DNA of 64,000 nucleotides from Limnephilus marmoratus. Its lineage: Eukaryota > Arthropoda > Insecta > Trichoptera > Limnephilidae. This document shows, piece by piece, positions 32,152-42,076 of the stretch. Made by a program: the position numbers and the translations under genes. Each line of letters begins with the position of its first letter. Within the stretch, counting starts at the first letter, position 1. The stretch covers positions 30,984,734 to 31,048,733 of the forward strand of contig OU862934.1 in the NCBI GenBank assembly GCA_917880885.1, written 5' to 3'. The notes under the pieces are model-generated. The model saw only the letters and a program-made list of their open reading frames with translations. It ran no database searches and had not been told where the DNA came from.

Positions 32152-33035
32152 ATTTTTTTTATTTTTATTTTTTTTATTGTAATATAAAAAAATATGAGTT
32201 TCATAATATACACATATATTTTACAAAATATTAAATTAGAGGTCGTTTCTGGTCATGTATACCTTATCAGAAAAGAGGGGCTCTTGTGCCTGATAAGGGA
32301 GCCACGATTCTTACTTGAGTTGAAAGTTATAATCTGTTTTGTATAAAATATTTACTTTTTATTGTAAGTTTTTTTTGAAAAATTGTTTTATTTTATTTAT
32401 TTGTTCTGATTGGTTGATGATGCAGCGCAATTCAGAAGGGAGGTTATTATAGTTTTTTATGGCTTGGAAAATATAATGATTTTGCATTTGAGTTGTTTTA
32501 AAATTAGGTGTTATAAATTGGTTTCCGTTTCTCATTAGTTTGTAAAATTCTTGATATTTTGTGTTATTTTTTTCTTTACACATTTTTATAATGGAAGCTT
32601 GTTTGAAAATTTCATCAACATTTGGTACTGGAAACAATTTAAAAAGTGATTCAGTTGAGAAGATAGATTTTTTTTTTTAATATTACTTCAATGATAATTC
32701 TTTGCGTGACTTTTACTGAGTTTAGGTTTTTTTTGTAAGATCCTCCCCAACCTATAATTCCGTAGATGAGTAAAGAATGAACAAGGGCATAGTACACATT
32801 TTTCATTATTTTTACATTTAAAATATTTCTTAACCTAACAAATATATATATATACATTTCCTCATTCTCTTCACTAGCTCTGAAATGTGATTATTCCATT
32901 TCAGGTTTTGATCAATGATCACACCGAGATATTTAATTTCGGAGGAAGAGTTAATTACAGTACAAAAAGGATTATTGTTGGTTGTTTACAGTTTACATGA
33001 TCACATTTTTCGTCATGGATTACAATATTAACTTT
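32152..33035 (-). pseudogene. Non-LTR RT C-terminal fragment with terminal hairpin
   Basis: On the minus strand it starts with 'EIKYLGVIIDQNLKWNNHIS' (about 33000-32900). It continues with 'KNVYYALVHSLLIYGIIGWG' (frame 32651-32857) and, after a frame break, 'FQAIKNYNNLPSELRCIINQ' (32359-32637). It then reaches a 9 bp hairpin (32262-32270 with 32290-32298, 'ccttatcag'/'ctgataagg') and an A-rich tail (plus-strand T run from 32152). Nothing upstream of the thumb remains. Confidence 0.82.
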
Positions 33036-33270
33036 AGGATCTTATTCTTCCCCAATATATAAAACAAATTTTGCTGTATAGCAACGTACATTGTACATTT
33101 ATAAAAAACCATAGATAAAATTGTGAGAAACAATTTACAAAAAATTCTGCCTCAATACAGGTTCACCTAGTGAGGCAGGCTATGCACAACTAAAAATATT
33201 GTATAATTATGCTACTTTTGTGTAACCGATCTTACATAACTTTCTAATTGTTCATTTTTGTACTGATGTA
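33036..33270 (+). repeat. Non-LTR 3' UTR fragment with terminal hairpin
   Basis: 'ctgcctca' (33147-33154) pairs with 'tgaggcag' (33171-33178) around 'atacaggttcacctag'. There is no coding part. Confidence 0.65.
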
Positions 33271-33289
33271 ATCTACATTGAACATGAAG

Positions 33290-33545
33290 TTTTTAAGCTG
33301 TAATGTTGCCAATTTCATTAAATAAAGATATATTATTATTAACAATATATTTTGAATACAGAAATAAAAAAAAAATTAATGAGTACAAATCAAGAATAAA
33401 AACATGGCTGAAAAAAGTCATCGAAAGCACTCTAATGAAGACACTAAAAACTACATAGTAGACAAATAAACTATAATTAAACAATTTTAGTCCGCCTCGG
33501 CACAGGAACCTCTAGTGAGGAGGACTAAGAAATTCAATATCTTTA
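33290..33545 (+). pseudogene. Non-LTR RT C-terminal tail with terminal hairpin
   Basis: A short open stretch ends 'EYKSRIKTWLKKVIES', the K/R-rich 'F/Y-K-x-x-I-K-x-W-L' terminus of these RTs, then a stop. The hairpin at 33487-33528 pairs 'ttagtccgcctc' with 'gaggaggactaa' (one mismatch) around 'ggcacaggaacctctagt'. Confidence 0.7.
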
Positions 33546-33579
33546 CCTAACATAATCATTATATTTTGTATTTACTCAT

Positions 33580-33690
33580 ACTTTTTTCCTTCCCAGAAAT
33601 TCCTCTCATTCCTTTCATTACAATGACTCTCATCACACAACCTCCTCAAAGATGACATGGATCCTGAGTGGAGTTTACGTGAAAAACAGA
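33580..33690 (+). repeat. Non-LTR 3' UTR fragment ('cctcaaagatgacatggatc' type)
   Basis: 'cacacaacctcctcaaagat' and 'cctgagtggagtttacgtga' align with the 3' UTR of the fragment at 14138-14535 and of 39190-39485. Confidence 0.5.
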
Positions 33691-34276
33691 CAAGTTTTAT
33701 GAAATTAATTATTGAAATTGTTTGATTAAGTATGGTCAATTTCACCTTACTTCGGGGACACCAGACATAGTACTTCCGTAGGTTAACCCATTCAGTTAGT
33801 TTTCCGGACCGAAGCGGTTTAACTTGGAACAATGGAGCATGTTCGTTATTTAGTTATAATCTATAGATTGCTTGAGGCAAAAAGTTAACTATAGCGTTTG
33901 GTCAACGATAACTTTACTAACTACTAAAATAGAATACATGTGATCGTGTTCATGTCGTTACGTTCCCATATCCAACTTTAGAAACTTAAAACTATTCAAT
34001 GGCTCCACATCGATGGCTTAAAGTTAAAGTGTGAACTACAATAATGTCCAAAATGGGTTCATAGCGCTGGTTAAAAAAATCATATTTTGTTTGGAGTCAA
34101 AACGTAATAGTTCTCCGATTTAATAAATGTTACTAAAATTAGGTTTTTGAAGTAAAACTTCTTCACGCACGCTAGACTTAAGGGGTAAGCTGGTGAATGC
34201 GTTACGAAAAGTGGTGATGTGTTACGAAAAGTGTGATGCGAACGGTGATATTGGGGAGTGATAAGGATAAGGATTA
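33691..34276. other. Unassigned
   Basis: AT-rich, no frame or repeat recognised. The end merges into the minisatellite. Confidence 0.4.
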
Positions 34277-35103
34277 GGATGGTCACCCCAAGGTCGTAGG
34301 TCACCCCAATGTCGTAGGCCACCCCAATATTGTAGGTCACCCCACAGTCATAGGTCACCCCAAGGTTGTAGGTCACCTCAAGGTTGTAGGTCACCCTACA
34401 GTCGTAGGTCACCCCAAGGTTGTAGGTCACCCCACAGTCGTAGGTCACCCCAAAATCGAAGGTCACCCCAAGGTTGTAGGTCACCCCAAGGTTGTAGGTC
34501 ACCCCAAGGTCGTAGGTACCCCAAGGTCGTAGGTCACCCCAAAGCCAAAGGTCACCCCAAGGTTGTAGGTCACCCCAAGTTTGTAGGTCACCCCACGGTC
34601 GTAGGTCACCCCACAGTCGTAGGTCATCCCACAGTCGTAGGTCATCCCAAAGTCGTAGGTCACCCCAAGGTCGTAGGTCATCCCACGGTCGTAGGTCACC
34701 CCAAAGTCGAAGGTCACCCCAAGGTTGTAGGTCACCCCAAGGTCATAGGTACCCCAAAGTCGTAGGTCACCCCAAAGCCAAAGGTCACCCCAAGGTTGTA
34801 GGTCACCCCACGGTCGTAGGTCACCCCAAAGTCGTAGGTCTCCCCAAGGTTGTAGGTCACCCCACAGTCGTGGGTCACCCCAGGGTCATAGGTCACCCCA
34901 AAGTCATAGGTCACCCCAAGGTTGTAGGTCACCCCACGATCGTGGGTCACCCCAAAGTCGTAGATCACCCAAAGGTTGTAGGTCACCCCACAGTCGTAAG
35001 TCACCCCAAGTTGTAGATCACCCCAAGGTCGTAGGTCATCCCACGGTTGTAGGTCACCCCAAGGTCGTAGGTCATCCCACGGTCGTAGGTCACCCCAGGG
35101 TCA
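34277..35103. repeat. 18 bp minisatellite, ~46 copies
   Basis: The consensus is 'gtaggtcaccccaaggtc', with variants in the last third (acagtc, aaagtc, acggtc, aggttg) and some 17 bp or 12 bp units. Because 18 is a multiple of 3, the minus strand reads as an open hexapeptide repeat (T-Y-x-x-G-V) over several frames; I do not regard these as genes. Each unit holds the nuclear-receptor half-site AGGTCA. Confidence 0.95.
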
Positions 35104-35279
35104 TTGTCAATGTCATTTGATCTTTTATAAGTTTGTCACGGACGAATTTATAAAGACTGTTTATAACGCTAATAAATAAAATAAATATAGGCCATGAAGA
35201 GGTCAACAGTGATATTATCTAATAAAAATAAAAATATGTGTACATGCCTAGCATTAGAGAATAGCCTAAATATATAAAA

Positions 35280-35700
35280 ATATATATTTTGCTTCTTTGT
35301 GGAGCCAATGCAAAAAATTCTTCTTCTTCTTCTTGTGCCCTGTCCGTTCAACGGACGTTGGCTATCATGTTGGCTATGCGGACTTTGTTTACTACGGCCC
35401 GGAACAGCTCCACGGCAGACTGGCCAAACCACTGTCTCAGGTTTTTCAGCCATGAGGTTCTCCTTCTTCCAGGGCCCCGTCTTCCGGCAATCTTTCCCTG
35501 CATTATGAGATGTAAGATCTCATACTTCTCTGGATGTCTCATCACATGTCCAAGATATTGAAGTTTTCGGATTTTAATAATTTTAATTACTTCCTTTTCT
35601 TTATTCATCCGAACCATAACACCTTCATTTGTAACCCTGTCCATCCAGCTTATTTTAAGTATTCTTCTGTAGATCCACATCTCGAATGCCTCAAGTCACC
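35280..35700 (-). pseudogene. RTE-like C-terminal fragment
   Basis: Minus-strand frame 35680-35348 reads 'MWIYRRILKISWMDRVTNEG', 'LQYLGHVMRHPEKYEIL' and 'RRGPGRRRTSWLKNLRQWFG', followed by a (gaa)n-like 3' end at about 35318-35335. It belongs to the same domain family as 31471-31945 and 41868-43395. It is truncated 5' of 'LEAFEMW'. The 17-mer 'ggagccaatgcaaaaaa' at 35301 recurs at 36148. Confidence 0.82.
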
Positions 35701-35728
35701 TAATTAGTTATTCAGCCATTCTCATTAG

Positions 35729-36137
35729 TTTTTTTTTTTTTTTTTTACTAATCTCAACTGCTCCCGTCTGGAGCCAGTGAGACTATGGCATCCCCAATTG
35801 GGGTATGTTGTGAGGCTGAAGGTAGTGGGGAGGGGAGGAGGTGGGGAAGAGGAAGGTTGGGAAGTACCTGGCTATTCAGATCTGGTCACTAAACACGGCT
35901 AAAGCCATTTTCAAGCAACGTTTCAATTTTGAATGGTGGTCTTACACCAGGGCGATACTAATAGTATCTTCCACTCTGGAACATGCCTCAAATATACTAT
36001 ATATAATTTTTTTAAATAAATTAATTGTGAAATAACACAAATTAATCAAATAAAATTTATTTGCGCATGCCGGGTTCGAACCCGCGACCTCCGGAATGTG
36101 AGTCAAGAGTCTTAGCCACTGGACTACGGAGGTCGTC
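35729..36137 (-). repeat. SINE1, full-length copy with tRNA-like head and poly(A)
   Basis: Read on the minus strand it starts with a tRNA-like head (36136-36060). Box A is 'tagtccagtggctaaga' and box B is 'ggttcgaaccc'. The body has 'tcgccctggtgtaagacca' and 'agccaggtacttcccaac', and the end is an A18 tail (plus-strand T run 35729-35746). RNA polymerase III would transcribe it from the internal boxes, and its movement needs a LINE's enzymes. The anticodon-arm stem is mismatched, so the head is not a working tRNA. Other copies: 52120-52490, 56310-56480, 57420-57512, 60645-60905. Confidence 0.9.
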
Positions 36138-36164
36138 AGAAGTTCTAGGAGCCAATGCAAAAAA

Positions 36165-36298
36165 ATTGAACCGGGCTAATTAATAATTTAAAAAAAACCC
36201 TAAATTTTTTAAATTAAAAATAAAAAAACTATATTTTTTTCTTCCGTACAGAAAAACCGTTTTATCTTTTATTATTGCTATTAACTGATTACATATTA
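36165..36298. other. AT-rich spacer
   Basis: A- and T-run-rich DNA between the composite retroposon and the mariner remnant. No feature. Confidence 0.4.
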
Positions 36299-37210
36299 GG
36301 TCCTTCCATATGAAATTGGCATTTTGCCGTACTGGCAACTTTGATCTCAAATATCTTGTCTTTGCTTAGGAATTCCAAATTCAAATTTATACAGCTATTG
36401 ACTTATGTATTTGTGTTTCGAAAATTATAATTCATTGGTTTTTTCCTTAATTGTTTTTTTCCTTTGCGTCACTTAATTTACAAAATGGAAAACTTGAAAT
36501 ATCGCGTTATTTACGAGTACGAGTTCCACCGTGGCACCAGTGCTGCAGAAACGGCTCGAAGGATTAATGATGTGTATGGCGACGGTGCCGCAAAAGAAAA
36601 CACAGTGCGTTTTTGGTTCCAACGTTTTCGTTCTGGAAATTTCGACCTGTAGAACAAGCCCCGTGGACGGCCGGAGACCAAAGTTGATAATGAAGAATTG
36701 AAGGCTATTGTGGAAGCGGATCCATCGCAAACCACCTCCGAGTTAGCTGCAGGCTGCAGAAAAAATAAAAATTAAAAAAACCATGATGAAAAAGCTAGCT
36801 GCTAAACAACCGAGGCTGGTTAATCACTCTAGGCCACTGCTGCTTCATGACAATGCTAGACTGCATAACAGACGGCTACCAAATTAGAGGAGCTTCAATT
36901 GGAATGTCTAAGACATCCACCGTACTCACCGGACTTTGTCCCAACAGATTACCATTTTTTTTCAAAATTTGGATAACTTCTTGCAAAGGAAAAAATTCAT
37001 CTCCGAAGGGGCAGGCCAAACCGCCTTCAAAGTTTTTATTGATTCCTGTCCGAATGGTTTTTTAGTAAAGGGATCGATGAACTACCCATGAGATGGCAAA
37101 AGTGCATAGATAGCGATGGTACATACTTTGATTAAATAAATATATTATATTTAAAAAAAATCGACTTTATGTTCCTTCCCTACAAAACGCCAATTTCATA
37201 TGTAAGGACC
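36299..37210 (+). mobile_element. mariner element, internally deleted, 912 bp
   Basis: Inverted repeats 'ggtccttccatatgaaattg' (36299) and the complement ending 'catatgtaaggacc' (37210), about 28 bp, are flanked by TA on both sides (36297-36298, 37211-37212). It carries a broken mariner transposase in the plus direction. Confidence 0.93.
36485..37137 (+). pseudogene. mariner transposase remnant
   Basis: The N-terminal HTH region is clear: 'YEYEFHRGTSAAETARRIND', 'TVRFWFQRFRSGNFDL', then an in-frame stop at about 36650. It continues as 'PRGRPETKVDNEELKAIVEA' and 'PSQTTSEL'. An internal deletion follows (about 36750-36780), removing the region of the first catalytic aspartate. After it 'LLHDNARLHN' (second aspartate block) and, in another frame, 'FFQNLDNF' (after the third) can be read. 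The usual length is about 345 aa; this copy has only about two thirds and several frame breaks. Confidence 0.88.
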
Positions 37211-37212
37211 TA

Positions 37213-37870
37213 AGATTTTATAACCTGATAAAATCCATCACTCAGCTTCTTCTAACTGACTAAAAACCCTACCCTGCTAAAGGTACATAGTCAAGGTCCC
37301 TTCTAAAAACACCTTTCAAAATCACAACAAACACCTTCCAATCCTTCTTTTCAATGAATAAAATAGTGACTATTCAGTCTCCAGTGTACCCTGTACACAT
37401 AGAACCTTCCCCACACAACCTGTAACCTAGAACCTACCTAATATAATATAGGACTCCCCTTTCACAGGCCATTCAGGGAAAATTCTGTTACCCTATTTCC
37501 TTGGTCTGAATAGAGTCCTACAAAGGGGGACTTCCAAAATTTGTTTTTGGCAGTCCGGATTTGACATATTATTGAAACTCGTGAGTGGAATTTCGGATTT
37601 CATTAACGGTGTGGACTAGAACTAAAATAATGTGTGTTCCTATTTTTTATGTGGTGCGGTAGAAGAGAAATGGAAGTCTGAAGACCTATCACGGGCGATC
37701 GATATAACTCTATGTCAATACGATATTGACTAAAATCGTCATCTATGGTCAGTCGGCGTTATTTGTGAGCACGGTAAACAATTGATAAAAAATATTCTGA
37801 CTAACCAAAGATACAAAAAATATGCAATGATGGACGCCCGATCGTCGGCGGACTACCGGGAATAGTTTGA
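37213..37870. other. Unassigned
   Basis: No gene, terminal repeats or recognised boxes are seen in these ~650 bp. Confidence 0.4.
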
Positions 37871-37876
37871 ATAAGA

Positions 37877-38098
37877 ATTTTCGTTATTTGTTTTTGGGGT
37901 GTTATGCCGTGTTGCGCTACCTCCTTCTTTAGCCAACGTTTCGGACATCGTTGCAGTGTCCATCATCAGGGCAGATCCGGCAGATCCGGTAGATGCGGAT
38001 CTGCCCTGATGATGGACACTGCAACGATGTCCGAAACGTTGGCTAAAGAAGGAGGTTGCGCAATACGGCATAACACCCCAAAAACAAATAACGAAAAT
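37877..38098. repeat. Foldback family G, complete palindrome
   Basis: Two 103 bp arms (37877-37979 and 37996-38098) are complementary with about two mismatches around a 16 nt loop. The arms contain 'tgttatgccgtgttgcgcta', 'agccaacgtttcggacatcg' and 'tgcagtgtccatcatcaggg'. The outer flank 'ggccgtgaaaatctta' (38105) matches other copies. Relatives: 28811-29000, 50461-50610, 54395-54645. It codes for nothing; its minus and plus frames are complementary shadows. Confidence 0.92.
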
Positions 38099-38136
38099 GC
38101 TTTTGGCCGTGAAAATCTTAAAACGTATCCGGAAAG

Positions 38137-38265
38137 AATTTGTTCATTTAGTTGATTTTTGGAAGATGTGCAGTAGTATTGGTTGACAATATAGTATGAA
38201 TACGGAAATAATTCGTTCATTTAGTTGATTTTTTTAAGGTGTACAGTAGTATTGATTTACAAGAG
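38137..38265 (+). repeat. ~72 bp tandem duplication
   Basis: 'gttcatttagttgattttt' followed by 'gcagtagtattg' or 'acagtagtattg' occurs at about 38145 and 38216. Confidence 0.75.
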
Positions 38266-38269
38266 ATAG

Positions 38270-38780
38270 TCTAGCGAGGCGGGTTACTAACTTGTTTGTA
38301 TACGATAATTTAAAACAATAAACGCCCGGGTTGCCGGTGTAAAGAACGATACTCAACAGCCGAATAATTGGGTTTGATACGCTGGCAACCCAGACGACGT
38401 GAGCTTGCGTTAATTCCGTTCGGCAAAGTTACCGAACCTCATTCGTTTTTTGACTACCCGACGTGCGGCTGTATGTTAGAGTGTCGTTCCTTATAAATCT
38501 TCTGAATGTAATACTTGTCGTGTTTTACAAAAATCTAATAAACCTTAACTTCAGTATTAAATATTTCTTTAAATTTTGATATCACGGTACATTTGGTAAC
38601 CCAGTGGAGTCAGATAAAGAAGTGTAGAGAACTAAGTATACCCACCACGCGGATCGCTGAACAGAGTCTAGCGGACGCCATTATACGAAATCTACCTACA
38701 ACAATCAAATACCAAACCGGCATAAACTATAAAAATAATATTGGCGACGTCATGAAACATAGTTCCACCCAGTAAAAACT
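38270..38780 (+). pseudogene. LTR-retrotransposon relic: LTR end, primer site, gag-like start
   Basis: Sequence to about 38590 has LTR-like traits ('aataaac', 'cttataaatc', a T/A-rich end 'gatatcacggtaca'). It is followed by 'tttggtaacccagtgg', which resembles the leader and primer site of insect LTR elements. From 38593 a short open frame 'QWSQIKKCRELSIPTTRIAE' and 'DAIIRNLPTTIKYQTG' could be the N-terminal part of a gag. No partner LTR is found in the window. Confidence 0.4.
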
Positions 38781-38891
38781 GCCAATAGCACAACTCTTAT
38801 ATTTCAATTTCTTTGGAACTAACCATTGACAAATTCTAATGTAGCCTCCATAGTATCAGATAAGCTTCGATTAACTGTCACACATCTGCTT

Positions 38892-39065
38892 ATATATAAA
38901 AAGGAATCGCTAAATGTGTTGCTAAGCGCATAACTTTCGAACGACTGCACCAAATTGGGTAATTATTTTTTTTTGTGTGTTCGTTATTGTCAGGACATGG
39001 TTTTTATAAAACTTCCGGTGAGTTCTGGCATTGTGAAATTTGTATAAAAAATTGCTATTGGTGGC
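38892..39065 (+). repeat. Helitron-like 5' end fragment
   Basis: 'tatatataaaaaggaatcgc', 'tgttgctaagcgcataac', 'gaacgactgcaccaaattgg' and 'cgttattgtcaggacatgg' match the 5' part of the element at 57750-58202. It breaks off after 'ttgctattggtggcagggag'. Confidence 0.8.
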
Positions 39066-39189
39066 AGGGAGGGAGAGATGACAATTATTTTATTTAAATA
39101 AATACTGTTCTATCGCCCAGAACTGTGGTGTAACCCCATAGCGTGCTAGATTTTTAAATACTCCAGACTGCGACAGCTGTTGAAGTATA

Positions 39190-39487
39190 TTTATTAATTG
39201 TTTGTAAATATGCTTTGTATATATACCCAACATTTGTACACGGTTGACATTTGTCACATGAGAACGGGTCGTTTCTTCGACTCGTTCTTATGTTCAACAG
39301 CTTGGCTGTGGAATGATTTACCGGCCTCTGTGTTTCCTCCTTCCTACAACATAGGTCTCTTCAAGACCAATGTTCATTCCTTCCTCTCCTCAAAAAGACC
39401 CTCCACACAGCATCCCAGATTACATAGGCCCTGAGGGAAATTATTTTCCTCAAGGCCTCCTGTGTGGAGTTAATGTAAAAAAAAAAA
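39190..39487 (+). pseudogene. Non-LTR retrotransposon C-terminus and 3' UTR
   Basis: Frame 39198-39434 ends 'RTGRFFDSF', 'AWLWNDLPASVFPPSYNIGL', 'FKTNVHSFLSSKRP' and a stop. This is the small C-terminal block after the thumb of an RTE/Jockey-like RT. The 3' UTR 'ccctgagggaaattattttc' and 'gtgtggagttaatgtaaaa' is shared with 14138-14535, 33580-33690, 57560-57720 and 62270-62420. It ends in an A run at 39477-39489. Confidence 0.8.
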
Positions 39488-39489
39488 AA

Positions 39490-41292
39490 TTGTCATAACA
39501 AACTAACTATACGTATGCCATTTTCTTGTAAGTAATTTTAGGATAAAACTACTTGTATTATAGTATAAAAATAATTTAAAAATCGTTTAATTTAAAAATC
39601 GCAATATTCTTATAACAAGAGGTTACGATACATGCGCCCTGTCTGAGATGTTATTTTGCACTGAGCAGCAGAGCACACTGTCACCTCTCCAAAGTTGAGT
39701 ACTTTCTTGCAACAATTTTTATGGTGGCATTTGGGAAGGAAAGATTAGGTAGGTGGGATAAATTCAGGATTTTGACATATGCTCCCCACCAAGTCTGCGA
39801 ATGCAATACCCAATCAATCCCATATAAAAATTCGCGAACAGATTAATTATTTTTTCGTGTGATTTTGGATTTAATTTTAAGTGGCACATTATTAATAAAA
39901 GTCTCCATGAATCATGATAACAAGAAAATGTCGTTATTCTATATTATTATTCAACATGTAATTTCAGTTTTCGGAATCTTCCCAAAACAACTTCCCATAT
40001 TTTATTATTAAGAAAACACATTTTGCGAAATCAGCAAAGATTAGAGAATTCATATCGTATGACAGATTTGGGGCAGCTTAGTCAGATTGGCAGATTGTAC
40101 TAGACTAGGGGATTATAGTAAACCGAGCTTCTGATATTACTAGTGACTAGTGAAGGAATATTTCAATTCTGTATTGTATTGGTTCCCTCTGGACGGATGA
40201 TTGCTGCATAATACTGAATCGGGAGCTAAACAATAAGCATCATTGATAGCCTCTGGAGCGGCCACGCGAAATAAATAAATTTGCCTCGATTGCTCGAGAT
40301 TTCCCAGAATATCATTTTTTAAATTTTTCGTCAACATTAAAAAAATCGTACCTTCGAATTTTAACATGGAGACATAAAAAAACTTATTATAGTGCTGTAT
40401 TGCCAATGAATTCACCTGTATTTTACCATTTATCTCATATTTGTAGGATTTCAGTTTATAACGGCGCGAATCCTGAATCCTGCGTGTTTGTTACTTTGAA
40501 ACTGCCGTAATGGGATTTGAGTCAAAATAGAATATTTTCGATTTTTGTATGTTGTCTGTGGTGTAGATAATAAAAGGTGCATATCTATGGAAAAAGGACT
40601 TAATTTTAACCGTAAACAGCTGATCAAAAATTCGGCATGAAAAAAATATTAGATATACGTAGATTTGCGACAGCTATGGTCATAAAGATAGAGCATTTCA
40701 ATTGTTTCGTTTTAAAATAAATGGCTGGCCATGGAAATGTTATAAATAATTACAATAAATGTTTTACAATTGGTAGTAAAATGTGGTCTAATTTTGGACC
40801 GCTATCAATCGCAAAAAAATAAAAGTGGTCCATGTTTTAACCATAATTGCTCCAGTGGATAGGATACCTGATTGTTTGCCAATGCGTCATTTTAGTTCTA
40901 ACTAGGGTTCTAACTTCTGTTTACCACGTACTGAGATATGAGGTGTGAAAATGTGCAAAAGCCAATTAGGCCACTTGCATGGACTTCATAACGACTTGGA
41001 AAAAATCGTGTGGATAGAGTTTTTTACTAAGATTACGAAAATGTTAGTAAAAATTTTTAGAAATGTACATTTTTTTTATTTTTAAATAAATAAATCCATT
41101 ATTTGGGCTCGTGACGTCACTACATGAAAATGTCCCGTCGCCGAAAATGTTCCTATTAATTTTATAAAATTCCACACTGATTTATTTTTTTTTAAGGCAT
41201 CACTTTGATTTCAGTAGAATTTTTGAATTCGTTCACTAGATTTATTGTTTGTTCTCTGCGAACTTATCATTTGGTTTGATTTTTTGACAGAT
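39490..41292. other. 1.8 kb without a recognisable feature
   Basis: No frame of note, no repeats shared with the rest of the window and no terminal repeats found by eye. This is the longest stretch that might be single-copy DNA. Confidence 0.4.
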
Positions 41293-41343
41293 GTTCTGAA
41301 GAGAACCCCGTACAATTAATGGCTACGGGGTTCTCTTCAGAAC
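41293..41343. other. Perfect 20 bp hairpin
   Basis: 'gttctgaagagaaccccgta' (41293-41312) is followed by an 11 nt loop and its exact complement (41324-41343). There is no T tract directly after it. Possible readings are a small-RNA precursor, a foldback core or a chance duplication of a short palindrome-like word (GTTCT...AGAAC also lies within the arm). Confidence 0.75.
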
Positions 41344-41867
41344 GTGAAGATGATGTCGGTACATGTTTTAGAGATATAATGATTATGGTGCTGATTTTAA
41401 CAAAATAAAATTTTATAATATTCTTATTATTATTACAATTTACAAGTTCAAGTATATTACATTGAATTTAGTAATATAGACGCTGTACATTATAATGATT
41501 TATGATCAATAAGATGGATCAAGGAAAAAAATATTTATGAGAAGTAATATTTTTGGTATGCCTCGTTATTCTCCTGTGCCATTCGTGTCGAAAACGTTCT
41601 TTTTTTAAAAAGATTTTCGGCTATGTAATTATCGTTTTTTCACACCTATAAAATTATGTCCCGTCTTTCCGGTTTATAAAAAATGGTCTGATTTTTCGGT
41701 TTGAAATTTTCAAAAAATCCCCAGGGTTTCAAAAATACGACTAAAAAAAAAAACACAGAATGTCTTAGAATATTTGCCTAAACCGGAAAAAAAATTTAAA
41801 AAATGTGATGCAAGTGGCCTATTTATTTATAGATTTCTGATTTTGGATTGAATCTAAAGTATTTTCT
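41344..41867. other. AT-rich, no feature seen
   Basis: No gene or repeat recognised. Confidence 0.4.
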
Positions 41868-42076
41868 TCTTCTTCGTGTGCCTTATCAGGTCCCCCCGAC
41901 GATGGCAATCACTCTGGTAAATGTATCTCTGTCGCTGCCCAGAATAGCTCCTCCACACTTCTAATACCGGTCCACACTCGTACATTTTGCAACCAAGACA
42001 TTTGTCTCCTTCCAGGCCCTCGGTGACACTCAGTCTTGCCTTTTAATATTAATTGGAGTAAGTGATATTTCTCCCC
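41868..42076 (-). pseudogene. RTE-like C-terminal fragment, distal half
   Basis: On the minus strand: 'GEKYHLLQLILKGKTECHRG', 'PGRRQMSWLQNV' and a (gaa)n end at 41869-41880. It continues the half at 43175-43395 exactly where that breaks off, after the 'YLGHIL' block. Confidence 0.8.

Noticed and set aside
34080..35004. Three minus-strand frames encoding a T-Y-x-x-G-V hexapeptide repeat.
   Set aside because: An 18 bp unit stays open in any frame without a stop. Some units are 17 bp or shorter and break the frame without other effect.
36060..36136. A tRNA-like sequence with good A and B boxes on the minus strand.
   Set aside because: It is the head of SINE1: it is followed by the shared SINE body and a poly(A), and the anticodon-arm stem is mismatched. 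The same holds for 54278-54347 (SINE2).
37996..38040. A canonical active hammerhead ribozyme.
   Set aside because: The core strands are present, but one extra base separates CTGATGA from stem II in every copy seen, and I cannot place a cleavage site with a matching third helix. Kept only as a motif finding.
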